Below are positions 23,179-33,954 of a DNA stretch of 64,000 nucleotides, one piece after another (within the stretch, counting starts at the first letter, position 1; the number at the start of each line of letters is the position of its first letter). A program made the position numbers and the translations under genes. Below the pieces are notes generated by a model, which was not told where the DNA came from, did not search any database, and worked only from the letters and a program-made list of their open reading frames with translations. The DNA is from Blakeslea trispora (Eukaryota; Mucoromycota; Mucoromycetes; Mucorales; Choanephoraceae), in assembly GCA_025331445.1 (NCBI GenBank), contig JAIWNE010000145.1, forward strand, positions 1 to 64,000. The letters are read 5' to 3'.

Positions 23179-23509
23179 TCATATATATGCTGAAATAACA
23201 GATTTTAACTAGAAGTACTGACGTCACGAATTTTCTTTTCCCCCTTAATTAAAAATTGTCCGATCACGTGATATGAGAATTTATTTCCCCGACTTGGATC
23301 AAGCCTAAGCCAGTGTGGGAGGGGGTTTAAGGGGGAGGGTCGTCCCTCCCCCTCACGCGAAGCCAGCATTAGTCAGGAACGGTGGATTGAGCTTAAGACA
23401 GCTGGGAGGGGGTTCAAGGGGGAGGGTTGTCCCTCCCCCTCACGCGAAGCAAGGTTGAATCAATATACTGAAATAATAGATTTCAACTAGAAGTATCGAT
23501 GTTACGCTT
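23179..23509 (+). repeat. Duplicated Helitron 5' terminus with two G-rich hairpin repeats
   Basis: 23179-23228 and 23460-23509 are similar (TC then ATATRCTGAAATAAYAGATTT and AACTAGAAGTA). Between them, 23317-23363 and 23404-23450 are two copies of a block containing GGGGGAGGG, a four-base loop and CCCTCCCCC, which is a perfect 9-bp stem. Each block also has four G-runs of at least three, which could form a quadruplex. Each ends in CACGCGAAGC. Confidence 0.75.
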
Positions 23510-23592
23510 TTATTTTTTTTTCTTTTCCCCCTTAAATTTACATTTACATTTTTTATTTTTTTTATTCCTTCTCTAAATCTATCATTTTTATC

Positions 23593-26500
23593 ATGAGTAA
23601 CATTTCGCCATCAACATCAATTAAAGAATGCACTACATGTGGTTCGACTTTCGAGCATGCTACATTTAGTACTTGCGATACATGTCGAGTAAGATTTGAG
23701 CTACAACTAAACAGCAAAATATCTCACTAACTTCATTCTATTTCATAGGAGCGTAGACAAAGAACCTTAAGAAACAACAATCGTCCAGCCAACGACAACG
23801 AACCTAGAACTCGACAAAGAAGAACTCAGTTGCCTGCAGCATATGTTTCTGAGCTCTCTCGCCTCCAGCCATTCGATTTAGGCTCAATGGATCAAGTCTG
23901 CGACAAATGTGGTGCTAAGCACTGGAAGGCCGAGTTACCTTCCAACTCAACTAGAAATAACGTTTTTTGGATGTCGTGTTGCAAGGCTGGTGCTGTTAAA
24001 GTAGATTTGCTCAAAGATCCTCCCTCATTTGTGAAGGGATTGTATGAGGATATTACTTCCCGCGGACAGCATTTCAAAAATAACTTGAGGCGCTTTAATG
24101 CTGCTTTCGCTTTCACTTCTTTGCGTTGTGAAGTGAGCAACAGCAACCTCACCAACATGCCCTTCCAAATTCATGGTCAAATGTACCACACTCAAGGGCC
24201 AATTTCTGCTGAGAATCATAGTCAGGCTAGATACGCCCAACTCTATATCTTTGACCCTGAATACGCAGCATCAATTCGAGCTGCAAACAATGAGGACTTA
24301 GACAATGAGTTAGTTCGAGGATTGTCTACAGAGCTTCATCAATGCAATCCTTATGTAGGACTTTATAAGACTGCACATGAGCTTCTTGAAGGTACAACAG
24401 AAGAACAGTCTTTCATTCGGGTTTACCCATCATTGAAGATGGAATTAGTGGCTGGTAAAGATAGACGAACTGAAAATGTGCCTACAGCCAGTGAGGTAGC
24501 TGCTATCTTACCAAATAAGAGCTCCTCCGATAGCTTCAGAGTAATTCGAATTTACCTTCGTCATTCTGAGGGAGAATTTTCTTTTTCTACCATCTCACAA
24601 ACACATGCGTTGTATATGCCTTTGCATTACACATTGCTGTTTCCTATGGGGGATTTGGGCTGGAACTGGGGTCTAAGATTAGATGATCAAGAAAGTCGTC
24701 TCACACAAAGAGCATACTATAGATTCAGACTTCATCAAAGACAGCAAGAATTTCCTACTTTGTTTTACGCAAAAAGACTCTTCCAACAATATTTGGTTGA
24801 TGTTTGGGCCATCTGTGATCAAACAAAATTAGACTGGATTAAAACGCATCAGTCAAACATTCGTGCTGACCTCTATAATGGTGTGCAAGATGCACTTATT
24901 TCTGAGGATGTGGATGCTACTTCTTTGGGCAAACGCTTCATCTTGCCAAGCTCTTATACAGGCGGAGCAAGATTCATGGCCAAGCAATACCAAGACTCAA
25001 TGGCTATTGTGCGTTATTTTGGAAAGCCTTCTTTGTTCATCACATTCACAGCTAATCCTCGCTGGATTGAGATCCAAAGAGAATTGCTACCTGGCCAAAA
25101 TGCATCTGACCGACCAGATTTGGTTGCTAGAGTGTTTGATTTGAAAGTGAAAGAACTGTTGAAAGATTTGAAAGTGAAGAATGTGTTTGGCACTTATAAG
25201 GGATTGGTCCGAACAATCGAGTATCAAAAAAGAGGTCTTCCTCATCTTCATTTGCTTCTGTTTTTGGATTCATCCCACGCTATCCATTCCGCTGACGATA
25301 TTGACCGGATCATCTCGGCTGAGATCCCTTCGAAAGAAAGTGATCCTGAGCTTTATGAAATAGTTACCAAGAACATGGTTCATGGGCCTTGCGGTAACTT
25401 GAACCCAACGTCCCCATGTATGGTCAAAGATGCAAATGGTGTCTTGAAATGCTCTAAGAGATTTCCCAAGACATTCACTGAGCAAACTGTCATCTCTGAT
25501 GATGGTTATCCTTTGTACAAAAGAGCAAGGTCTACTGATTCCAGCACACAATATTCTATTCGCAATCCCTTGTGATCAATTCTCATCGACAATAGATGGA
25601 TTGTACCATACAACCCATACCTCTCAAAGAAGTTTAAAGCGCACATAAATGTTGAATGCTGCCAAAGCGTAAAAGCCATCAAGTACATAAACAATTACGT
25701 TTATAAAGGATCGGATAGAACGACGTTGAAATTGAGCGATACTGAGAACGAGATTGAAAGACATCTTCAAGGTCGCTACATCGGTCCCACTGAAGCTTTT
25801 GCTCGCATATTTGAGTATAAAATCCACGAAGAAGATCCGACAGTTACACTTTTAGCATTACATCTTCCCGATCAGCAGCCACTTTACTTTTCTGAGGATG
25901 CCACTCCTTCTGAGCTCCGAGACACTCTTGCCAAAAGTCGCACTATGCTAATGGCATACTTTGTCTATTACCAAAACAATCCAACTGCTCAAAAATATCT
26001 GTATCAAGACTTTCCGCAGTATTTTATTTGGGATAAGAAAGATAGAGTGTGGAAGCATCGACAAAGAGGATTTGCCATTGGTAGAGTACCATATTGTAGC
26101 CCACAATCTGGCGAACGTTTTTACCTTCGATTGCTTTTAACAAACGTAGCTGGATCAAAGTCTTTTGAAGATCTTCGAAGTGTAGATGGCGTACAGTGTG
26201 AAACATTCATGCAGGCTTGCTTAAGACTTCACTTGATAGAGGATGATCAGGAATGGAGTCATTGCTTTAATGAAGCTGTCATGTTTTCAACTGGCAGTTC
26301 TCTTCGCAACCTTTTCGTCACTGCTTTGACTTTTGGTCAATTGATTGATCCAGCATTGCTTTGGGAAGAATTTTGTCTCGACATCTGTGATGATTTAGCT
26401 CATAAGCTACGAACTCTGTTTCCAGACCAACTTCACGAAAAGTATACAGTAACTGATGACAGCCTGTTTTACAAAGGTCAATCTAAATGTGATTATGGCT

Positions 26501-28134
26501 TATTTCTGTTGGATGAACAGCTCGGCCGCCTTGGTTCATCTTTAGAGACATGTCACATGCTAGCATACAAGAATGATTGGACTAATGATCTCGAAGTACT
26601 GGCCAATTCACAGAGGGCATCATCAAACAGATTGATAAATGAGCAACATGCATATGATGTCGAATTTGAAAAAGCAGCTTATGAATTGAAATATGCTCTT
26701 TTTAACCAAGACCAAAGAAATGCTTTTGATACCATTGTGAATGGTATTGAGTCTTCCGTAGCAGACAGTACAATTTCATCTGACTCTCAATACGTCTGCT
26801 ATTTTCTTCATGGTCCAGCAGGTACTGGTAAAACCTTTGTCTACAATGCTCTTTGCAACTACTTTCGTAGTCAAGAAAAAATTGTTCTGTGCGTTGCATC
26901 TTCTGGTATTGCATCTTTGCTTCTTTCTGGTGGTCGTACGTCTCATTTCAGATTCAAGATACCTATAACAATCAAAGAGACTTCCCTCTGTCACATAACA
27001 AAGAAAGGTCGTCTAGCTGATTTGTTAAGAAGAACAACCCTGATTATTTGGGATGAGGTACCGATGCAAAACAAACTTTGTTTTAAAGCTGTTGATAGAA
27101 GTTTAAAAGATGTATGTGGTAACGATAAGCTGTTTAGCGGTACACCTGTTGTGTTGGGTGGAGATTTTGCTCAAATCCCTCCGGTTATCAAAAATGGTAA
27201 TCGTGCAATGATTGTTGATGCCTCGATCAAAAACTCATACATTTGGTCAAGAATAACCATCTTACAGCTTAGCATTAACATGCGTGTCCGAGGAACAACC
27301 TCTAATGATGCTCACTTTAAGAAATGGCTTGATTTGATTACGTATCATCCGAGCTTTCAAAACCAAAAAATTTCTATTCCGGATTATATATCGCAAACAC
27401 TTTCACTTGACGAGTTGATTTCAAAGATATATCCTAAACAAGATCTTGATCAATCATTAGAAAATCCTAACTTCTTTTTCAAATCAGCTATTTTGACTAC
27501 ACAAAACACAGTTGTTGATAGCTTAAACCAAATGGTGTTGGACCTCATGCCTGGGGATTCAATAACCTTGCTCTCTGCCGATACTGCTGATACATCAGAA
27601 CAAGAAAATGACGAAGTACATCTCTTAGCTCCGGAGTATCTTCAAACTCTCAACCCTCCAAACTTTCCACCTGCAAAGCTTACATTGAAAAAGGGATGTA
27701 TTGTTATGTTATTAAGAAACTTAAATCCTCAAAAAGGTTTATGCAACGGTACAAGGCTTATTGTAAAAGATGTCCTTTCGTACACGCTAATAGTCTCTGT
27801 ATTGCAAGAATGTGGTTCAGAAAGCGAACAAATAGAAGTAATTCCTCGAATCCAACTATCAACATTAGAAAATGAATACCCCTTTATCCTTACACGAAAG
27901 CAATTCCCTGTCAAGCTAAGCTTTGCGATGACTATCAATAAGTCACAAGGCCAATCATTAGAAAATGTTGGAATTGATCTGCGCAACCCTACTTTTACTC
28001 ATGGACAACTATATGTTGCTCTATCAAGGTCAACTAACTTAAAGGGAATTCATATTCTTCATCAACCAAACTCTGATAACACTAACTATAGCAAAATAGA
28101 AAACATCATTTATCCTGAACTACTTTTGAATTAA
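23593..28134 (+). pseudogene. Helitron RepHel protein (rolling-circle initiator plus Pif1 helicase), one stop
   Basis: Exon 1 (23593-23688) encodes a CTTC...CDTC zinc motif. A 60-bp intron (23689-23748, CACTAAC branch) leads to exon 2 (23749-28134). The Rep domain holds the HUH motif (HLHLLLFL, about 25245-25270) and the Tyr motif KYINNYVYKG (about 25684). The helicase has Walker A (HGPAGTGKTF), Walker B (LIIWDEVPM), GGDFAQIPP, an INMRVRG arginine-finger region, KSQGQS and THGQLYVALSRS. Rep nicks one strand through its tyrosines and the helicase unwinds during rolling-circle transposition. An in-frame TGA at 25573-25575 separates the HUH from the Tyr motif, and the same frame continues after it. 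The copy is therefore inactive unless the stop is read through. Confidence 0.9.
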
Positions 28135-28179
28135 ATAAATTACATCCATTTTAGACTCTAAGTAAACTCAGCTATAGGG

Positions 28180-28234
28180 ATCAAGACCGCAGGCGACGAC
28201 GGCCGTAAGCGAGCGTAGCGAGTAGGTCGGCTAG
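28180..28234 (+). other. Helitron 3' terminus
   Basis: GC-rich stretch (GCGACGACGGCCG...GGTCGGCTAG) in AT-rich surroundings, ending in CTAG directly before a host T. GCCG near 28202 can pair with CGGC at 28228-28231, and GCGAGCGTAGCGAG forms an internal repeat. Helitrons end in CTRR preceded by a short hairpin. The hairpin here is weak. Confidence 0.6.
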
Positions 28235-29405
28235 TTGACAAGAGGACTCGGATCATATAATCCAGTGAGTCTTTGTTTGGATCCTCACTCAGGCTTATTG
28301 TCTTGAGAACTGCTGCGTGGGTTTTTGCTTCAATGGGCTTGAGGAGACAGTACTTCCTCATTGGCTCATCATTGAGTTGAGCTTCACGAACAAGTCGGCG
28401 AAAGCGTTCAACGTACTGGTGCATACTTTCGTTGCGATGTACAGCAAGGCGATAAAGGCTGTCAGTGGCCAATTGGCGAGTACGCTCTGGACTCATACCA
28501 AATCTAGTGGATAGAGCTTCTTTAACGGAAGTCCACGAAGCGTTGGGGTTGGTTTCAAGAAACTCATTAACCCAATTCATGAATTGCTCAGGAGCAGTGA
28601 TCGGAAGGATACGCAACCAGTTCTCCTTGAGAGAAAGAGAATGGGATAAAAGAACTTGCTCAAATGCATGAATACATTGATTGGGTGTCTTATAAACACG
28701 ACGAGAATTATCATGTACAAACCCAGTCCATTAAAAGAAAGGAAGGTTTGAAGGAACGAAGCTCATGGGTTGATAGAGATGACCTTGATTCAAGAGAATT
28801 GAGCTGTTCATTACTTCATCTCTAGTTTTAGATGATGAAGAAGAGTGGTTTACGACTGGTTCGTCTACACTATACATGTCTTTGTATGTGCCTTCGAGCT
28901 CATTTAAACGCTCTCTCATCTCAGCCAATTGCTCACGCATAGACTTTAGTAAGACGAGGTCAGATATGACACTTATCTGGAGCGCTTTATGACCTATTTG
29001 GTCGCGAAGGGCTTGCATTCTATCGTTCAATGCAGTTTTGATGTCAACAGGCACATTGGTTTCAATGTCCTCAGAACACTCAGGCTGTTTTGTATGCTCA
29101 GAGCTGAAAACAGGAGTTTCGCTATTATCCGGGTTGGATAAGGAAGCTGATGAGTAAAGTTCATCAATTTCCATGAACTCATCGTCGTTCTCTTTCGAGG
29201 TGACGGGTTCAGAGGGAGTACCACCCAAAACAGGAATGTTGGTGGCAGCCATTCTACCGCGAGGAGCAGCAGGAGCAGGCAAAGGGGGAAAGTTTTCGAC
29301 AGAATAGTCGGGAGCAGGGGTGTTGTTTTCTCGTCTCGAAGCCGATGAGGCACTGCGACGAGTGGTGACGGAAGTCTTTTTAGTGTTGTTGTTGTTGTTG
29401 ACCAT
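28235..29405 (-). pseudogene. Element B gag with one in-frame stop
   Basis: Begins at ATG 29405 with a Ser/Thr-rich basic N-terminus and Pro/Ala-rich stretch (YSVENFPPLPAPAAPRG), then a predicted coiled coil (LVLLKSMREQLAEMRERLNE). A TAA at 28731-28733 follows LPFF, and the same frame continues with WTGFVHDN and the Gag capsid core (FMNWVNEFLETNPNASW; YVERFRRLVREAQL). The Helitron cuts it at 28234/28235. Gag forms the particle in which reverse transcription occurs. The stop would separate the N-terminal part from the capsid region and all enzymes. Confidence 0.85.
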
Positions 29406-29445
29406 TTTTGTTACTAAATAAAACTTTTTGGATGTTTAAAAAAAA

Positions 29446-29612
29446 TAATTTATCTGTTAAGTCAAGAGATTAAACAAGATTAAAGAGAGGGTTTTATTCA
29501 GTGCAAGGATGGGATGTCAATATAAATTATATTTGGTAACACAGAACAAGATCTGTATTTGATTTAGTAATATATCGAATATTATATGATGTATGTTCAA
29601 TACGATACACCA
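29446..29612 (-). repeat. Element B 5' LTR
   Basis: 167 bp, matching 18452-18618 with about two differences (an A/G near the middle and one in the terminal bases). The following plus-strand bases TTCTT (29613-29617) are the target duplication. No classical tRNA-complementary primer site is apparent just inside it. Confidence 0.85.
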
Positions 29613-31075
29613 TTCTTTTTCGTTCTTCCTGTTCTTTTAATCTTTACATCTGATTTTCCCAACATTATGTAACTTTTACTTTCTTCAAAATGATCATTGT
29701 TTATTTTTAAATTTAAAAATTGAGCTAGGGCAGGAGAGACAATGGAGAAGGTGGAGCCCGTATTGAGTAACGCGAACGTTTTCACATTTTCTATGATGAC
29801 AAGAACATATATAGAATTGGTCATTAGCAAGTCGTTTGGTGGTTTGGAAAAATCAAGTTCATTGTACTTACAATCAGTCTTTTCTTTCATAGTTTCCATT
29901 GCTGCAAACTTCAAGTCGTTTTTTTCATCTGAAGAGTCTATCTCCATATCCTTTTGTACTATTCGTTTCTCATTGTTGCTTCGTTTGTTTGGGCAGTTGT
30001 GGTTAGGCTCCCACTTTCCGTTACAGCTATAGCATAGCCCCTTTTTAGTTGCGTTGGAGTATAACAAAGGCGTTTTATTTCCCTTATAGCGACATTCGGC
30101 AGTAGAGTGATTGGTTATTTGAGGGTGGTTTCTGCAGTACAATTTCTGTCGTTTCTCTGGTCTACTGAATCTTTGGTTGTTGTATGAGTATGCTCCTTGT
30201 TCGTTGCGTTCGTTGGCTTTTTGCTGTGGCAGGCAGGCGTTTAGTCGTAAGGCGTCTTCAATCACATGTTGTATTTTATCGCGTTTATCGCGTTTTTCTT
30301 CATTAGCAGTGGAGTTGAACATGGCTAACTTCTCCTTAAGCTTGTATGGCAACCCAGTGAGGAAGATGCGGCACAAAATTACTTCGTCGAAGGGTCTTGC
30401 TTCAATGAGCAGGTTGTTGAATCGTTCTATGTACTGGCTAAGTGTTTCATCACGTTTTATTTGCATCGATATTATTTCATTTGTTGCGTTTTGTTGAATT
30501 TGTCCATTTGATACACCAGATTTTTTTTTCAAAGCGGTAGAGACCATATTCCAAGTGGCATGTACGTTAGAGTTAAGGTAATCCTTTAACCAGGCATTGA
30601 TTCTATCAGAGAGACAAAGAGGCAGGAGTCGTTTATAATGTATGTTGCAATCCAAATTGTGCGAGTTGAGAACGTTTTGAAACTTTCGTATACAGGCTTT
30701 TGTACTCTCGAATACCATCTCTTTAGGGTTTTGTATTTGTCCGTTTTTCCATTGAAATAAGGGCAAGTTGGGAGGTACCATAGAACTACCGAAATCTACA
30801 CTGGCTTTGCTAATAAGGTCTTGGGCTTCCAATGCTTGGTTGAGTTTAAGTTTGACAGAATTGAACGCTTCATTTAACTTCTTTTGCTCGCTTGGCTTTT
30901 CATTGGTCATAAGCTGGATTGTTATTTCCGATAACTTCACTTGGAATTGCTTGATGAGAGTGTCTAGGTTTACTTTCGCGGCTGTGGTAGGGGCGTTGAC
31001 AGGAAAAGGACCAGTGTTGGAGTCAACAATCATATCGGCTACCAATTGAGTATTTTGAACAGAGTTTTCTTGCAT
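29613..31075 (-). pseudogene. Element A gag, zinc knuckle and protease start
   Basis: Minus-strand frame from ATG 31075. The N-terminal 90 residues are polar and helical. Residues about 100-270 are the Gag capsid core (LPLFQWKNGQI; YKRLLPLCLSDRINAWLKDYL; YIERFNNLLIEARPFDEV). A Cys/His region follows (YCRNHPQITNHSTAEC; CYSCNGKWEPNHNC), then an acidic linker and the start of retropepsin (FALLNTGSTFSIVSPALAQFL), where the usual DSG/DTG triad reads NTG. Loss of that Asp would inactivate the protease. The frame is ended by the LTR of B and rejoins 18446 downward. The 1,458 bp upstream of the duplication contain no stop. Confidence 0.85.
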
Positions 31076-31125
31076 TGTTAACAGTAATGGCTTTGCTAAT
31101 AGATTTTAAAAAATGGTTTATCAGG

Positions 31126-31441
31126 TGTCAAAATGATTAAAATCAGATAAAGAATTACTGTTTATTTCAAGAAGTATAGTGTCTATTTATATTATATTAG
31201 TCTGTGTCATAGATCATTTATTCCGTTTTGTTTCTTAGTCAAAGTCCATTGGAAAATAAGAGTGAATTAATTGTATCATTTACAAGAGTTCATACCGACA
31301 CCAAGTCTTGTATACGTTACTTGTTTCACTGACAAGTGCATTTGTTTACATTATTTCTCCACGTAGATTATTTCTTTATTTATTTGCTTTTACCCAGTAA
31401 ATTCGCTGTTTGTTATGCTATGTTGTACACTTGATACAACA
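31126..31441 (-). repeat. Element A 5' LTR
   Basis: On the minus strand it starts TGTTGTATCAAGTG (31441) and appears to end ...CATTTTGACA (31126), with TATAAATAG and AATAAA inside. Its start resembles the family D LTR at 33067 (both contain TACAACATAGC). The inner boundary is less certain than the outer one. It interrupts a mariner-like coding scrap. Confidence 0.6.
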
Positions 31442-31698
31442 CAGATCTCTTTCGGATAAGACTTTGGGTCGTCCAAGTGATTTTTTTTGCATTGGTAACC
31501 CAGTGTTCTTGATTCTGTTTACAACTCTTTGAACACTGGTGCTAGCTACACCAACCATGTCACCTATCTTGGCATAAGAGAAATTTGCTTCCTTAAGCCA
31601 ATAAATGCTCCACGATATCTTTAAATCAAGATGTTATTAGGCTTGCGATCTTCACTAATTGGTTTAGAGCTTGAAGTTTTGGGTTTGTTAAGAGGCAT
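31442..31698 (-). pseudogene. Tc1/mariner transposase, N-terminal helix-turn-helix scrap
   Basis: On the minus strand an ATG at 31698 begins PLNKPKTSSSKPISEDRKP. After a frame break comes YWLKEANFSYAKIGDMVGVA, STSVQRVVNRIKNTGLP and GRPKVLSERDL. This is the paired HTH of Tc1/mariner transposases with the GRP(K/R) hinge. It is cut by the LTR of A at 31441, and no DDE core is found. Confidence 0.55.
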
Positions 31699-32659
31699 GT
31701 TGAGTTTTATGAGGAAAAGTAGATAAAGAATATACAAAAATTTAATCAAAATTTCTGCCCAACGCTGTAATATCTGGGTTTATATTTAAGAGGCTCGATT
31801 TATAGTTTGCAATGAGCGCCACGCTGTGAGTAGCGAACTGATTTGGGAGTAGTTTAATAAAGAAGTTATAGAAGAATAATTCTCGCTCAACAAAGTATAC
31901 AATTGATTTTAAAGAAAGACTAACTCAAGTCAACAAATGTCTCGATACGTCTGTTCAATAGATAATCCCTTTGATTAATAAAGAGTAACTCTAGTTCTTT
32001 TAATAATAGATTTTCGATAGTTCCTGAACACTAGGCTAGGATAATTCAAATATCTAAATTCTATAGGATAAGTCCCTTCAAGTAGAGTAATTCCTGATAG
32101 ATAGTCTCAATTGCTTATATATAATGATTCCTTTATGGATGATTCCTCTTTGTTTTAGATCAATGTCTTTTAGAGTTGTATTCCAGTAAAGATTATATAT
32201 TTCTTTGGAAAAACTAACTTTTTGATATAGAGTTTTGATATAAGATAAGATCCTGTTGTTGAGGAGCAGAGAACACAGGAGTGTGTTTCTGGAGCGCGGT
32301 CCGGGATATCTATCTCTGACAATTATGTTGATATGAATGTTCCACTAGCCAAGCCAAACAAGTAGAGTTGAGACGAAAGAAACAGGAGGCGTCCCACTCC
32401 CGATATAAATAAACGATATTCAAGAACTAAATAAAAAAACAACCTTTTTATCCCCACTGAAAACTTTTAATAATAACTTCGGAAAGGACATAGAGTGATA
32501 GCTATAGTCAAGAAGTTCATATTTTATAGTCATTTCGGAGTTCAAACAGGTATAAAAGACCCTTTACAACACTGTTCTATTGATTCGAAAAATAGAGGAA
32601 TATTTATAATCGATTGTGACTACTTTTTTTAGACGGAATACCGCACATTGTTACAACGT
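31699..32659. other. Non-coding interval left of the Mutator-like element
   Basis: No gene recognised. Contains scattered TATAAATA and AATAAA words (near 32403) typical of LTR ends in this window, so it is probably LTR debris. About 32590-32650 may retain faint similarity to the protease region of element C, which would fit insertion of the Mutator-like element into C, but the match is weak. Confidence 0.3.
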
Positions 32660-32705
32660 ACGTTTATATTTCCTGGTAAATTTACTTTCTAATTCCGCTA
32701 ATGTG
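32660..32705 (+). repeat. MULE left terminal inverted repeat
   Basis: 46 bp starting ACGTTTATATTTCC. It pairs with the right repeat 37425-37473 with a few mismatches and is preceded by the duplication TTACAACGT. Confidence 0.75.
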
Positions 32706-32778
32706 GCTTTTTTAAGAAAGATTTCGTGTTTATTTTTGGAGGAACAAGTCCAGGAAATTGAAAAAAAAGGGTGAAAAT

Positions 32779-33066
32779 TGTTGCATACAACAGCCTCTTT
32801 TAGAGCAATAAAATAAAGTAAGATCAGATTAGGCTTATTGTGACCAGTCTATTTCTATATATGGAATTCTCAGGCTGTTGCGTTCAAACGGTACAAACAC
32901 TGGATACAATGTATCCAGGTTACAGGCAATGTATACATTGTACTCAAATTACTCAGTTATCATACCAGTATTTCCCATAGTATAAATAGAGACAGAAAAC
33001 ATATATCTGAATAAAACATCTTTCTTTTGGTCTGATTGACTTTTTATTGTTATTAATAGTGAATAT
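32779..33066 (+). repeat. E-family LTR, missing its last bases
   Basis: Begins TGTTGCATACAACAGCC and matches the element E LTRs (50927-51221, 55943-56237) to GTGAATAT, where the final ATCACA is replaced by the start of a family D LTR. A solo LTR in the non-coding 3' part of the MULE. Confidence 0.8.
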
Positions 33067-33610
33067 TGTTGTGTCTAGCATACAACATAGCATAATTCAA
33101 AATGACCTCATAACATAATAAAAGCCAGATCATCTTAGCTGATGTAATGTGTTGAGGACACTCACATAATAAAGCAAAATCATACTTGAAGTAGTGAAGA
33201 CAAGGATCTCATTATAGACCTGCTCGCACTGAAAGAAAGAAATAGCTAAATAAATGGAGATTCCAATTATTGTCACTCTCACACAATAACTATATCAAAA
33301 CCATGCTCATAGCACTTAAATCGTATTGCTCTTATATTACAATTATTTTATTTTCTTATTTAAGCTTAGTCGGGATCATAAATCGTCAGGTACAAAGAAG
33401 TCCTGTCAAAAGAAATTTCTTTTCAATTAAATTACCAGTCCTTCAGCAAGATTAACTGTCCGCTTCATTAAAGTATAAATAGGCATTTAGTTCATTAGAT
33501 TATTAGTTCCTTCTTCTATTTTTCATAAATAAAAGTCTATACAAATTCTCACAGAATTTATCCCTTATTCTTATCGTTAATACATTCATATAACAACTAC
33601 CTTTCCAACA
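33067..33610 (+). repeat. Family D LTR
   Basis: TGTTGTGTCTAGCATACAAC...CTACCTTTCCAACA, 544 bp, with a TATAAATAGG and an ATAAATAAAAG near its end. Homologous in inverted orientation to 6641-7102. No target duplication is seen. It follows the truncated E LTR directly. Confidence 0.65.
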
Positions 33611-33954
33611 TAATGTAACGTGAAAATGTTCAGGGTTTGATATGCAAATCCCATAACTAATAATTTCTAAGTGTCACAACGAGGGTTCTATATCCCACAA
33701 ACCCAAGATAGAGTATATTCAATCTCAATCTATCAATGCATATCCTGGTCATCTAAGTGAACCCTTTGATAAACGTCTAAGACTTGACACAGACAACTTC
33801 TCTATAAATACCACACTCTATTTCACTTAATAAACAGTAATTCTTTGACTAGTTTAATTTCTATTGTACACTGACAAATCAAATATATCACAAAAATGAA
33901 TTAAAAAAAATAAAGTAAAAAATAAAGTAAAAAATAAAGTAAAAAATAAAAAAT
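33611..33954 (+). repeat. LTR-F-like end and short A/T tandem repeat
   Basis: 33780-33880 resembles the inverted complement of 49611-49730 (GACACAG, TATAAAT, AATAAACAGTA, ATTGTACACTGACA), an LTR end. After it, 33905-33954 holds about four copies of a 12-bp unit (AAAAAATAAAGT). The MULE coding region begins directly after. Confidence 0.5.

Larger units (their letters stand above)
23179..28234 (+). mobile_element. Helitron inserted in element B gag
   Basis: It starts with TC (TCATATATATGCTG, 23179) and ends with CTAG at 28231-28234, inserted between host A (23178) and T (28235). Host bases rejoin to give an uninterrupted Gag frame (VLLS to IDDAE) with no target duplication, all as expected for rolling-circle Helitrons. 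The interior encodes a RepHel protein on the plus strand. The 5' end is present twice (23179 and 23460), with two hairpin-forming G/C blocks between. It is 5,056 bp. Confidence 0.9.
18452..29612 (-). mobile_element. Ty3/gypsy chromodomain element B, nearly intact, with two insertions
   Basis: Two 167-bp direct LTRs (18452-18618 and 29446-29612) differ at about two positions by eye. They bound one minus-strand Gag-Pol frame. TTCTT flanks the element. Ignoring the Helitron (23179-28234) and solo LTR (20712-21031), coding pieces 28235-29405, 21032-23178 and 18895-20706 add up to exactly 1,710 codons. The one lesion seen is a TAA at 28731-28733 in gag. A polypurine tract (GGTGGTCCAGGGTGA on the minus strand) precedes the 3' LTR. 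Its close LTRs suggest recent insertion into the older element A. Confidence 0.9.
16019..31441 (-). mobile_element. Ty3/gypsy element A, split by element B and 3'-truncated
   Basis: The order on the minus strand is a 5' LTR (31126-31441), gag-protease (29613-31075), the 11.2-kb insertion B (18452-29612), then reverse transcriptase, RNase H and part of integrase (16019-18451). The 5-bp duplication TTCTT flanks B (18447-18451 and 29613-29617). Dropping B and one duplication rejoins the frame between the protease and the residues just before the MEVFDVRDVH segment. The element stops inside integrase, so its 3' LTR is lost. Confidence 0.85.

Noticed and set aside
22643..23212. Plus-strand 189-codon frame opposite element B pol
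   Set aside because: Antisense shadow of the Ser/Lys-rich linker and zinc-knuckle codons; no domain and no start context.
33270..33455. Matching 61-codon frames at 33270-33455 and 6794-6979
   Set aside because: They are the same family D LTR in opposite orientation; the shared frame reflects sequence identity, not coding.
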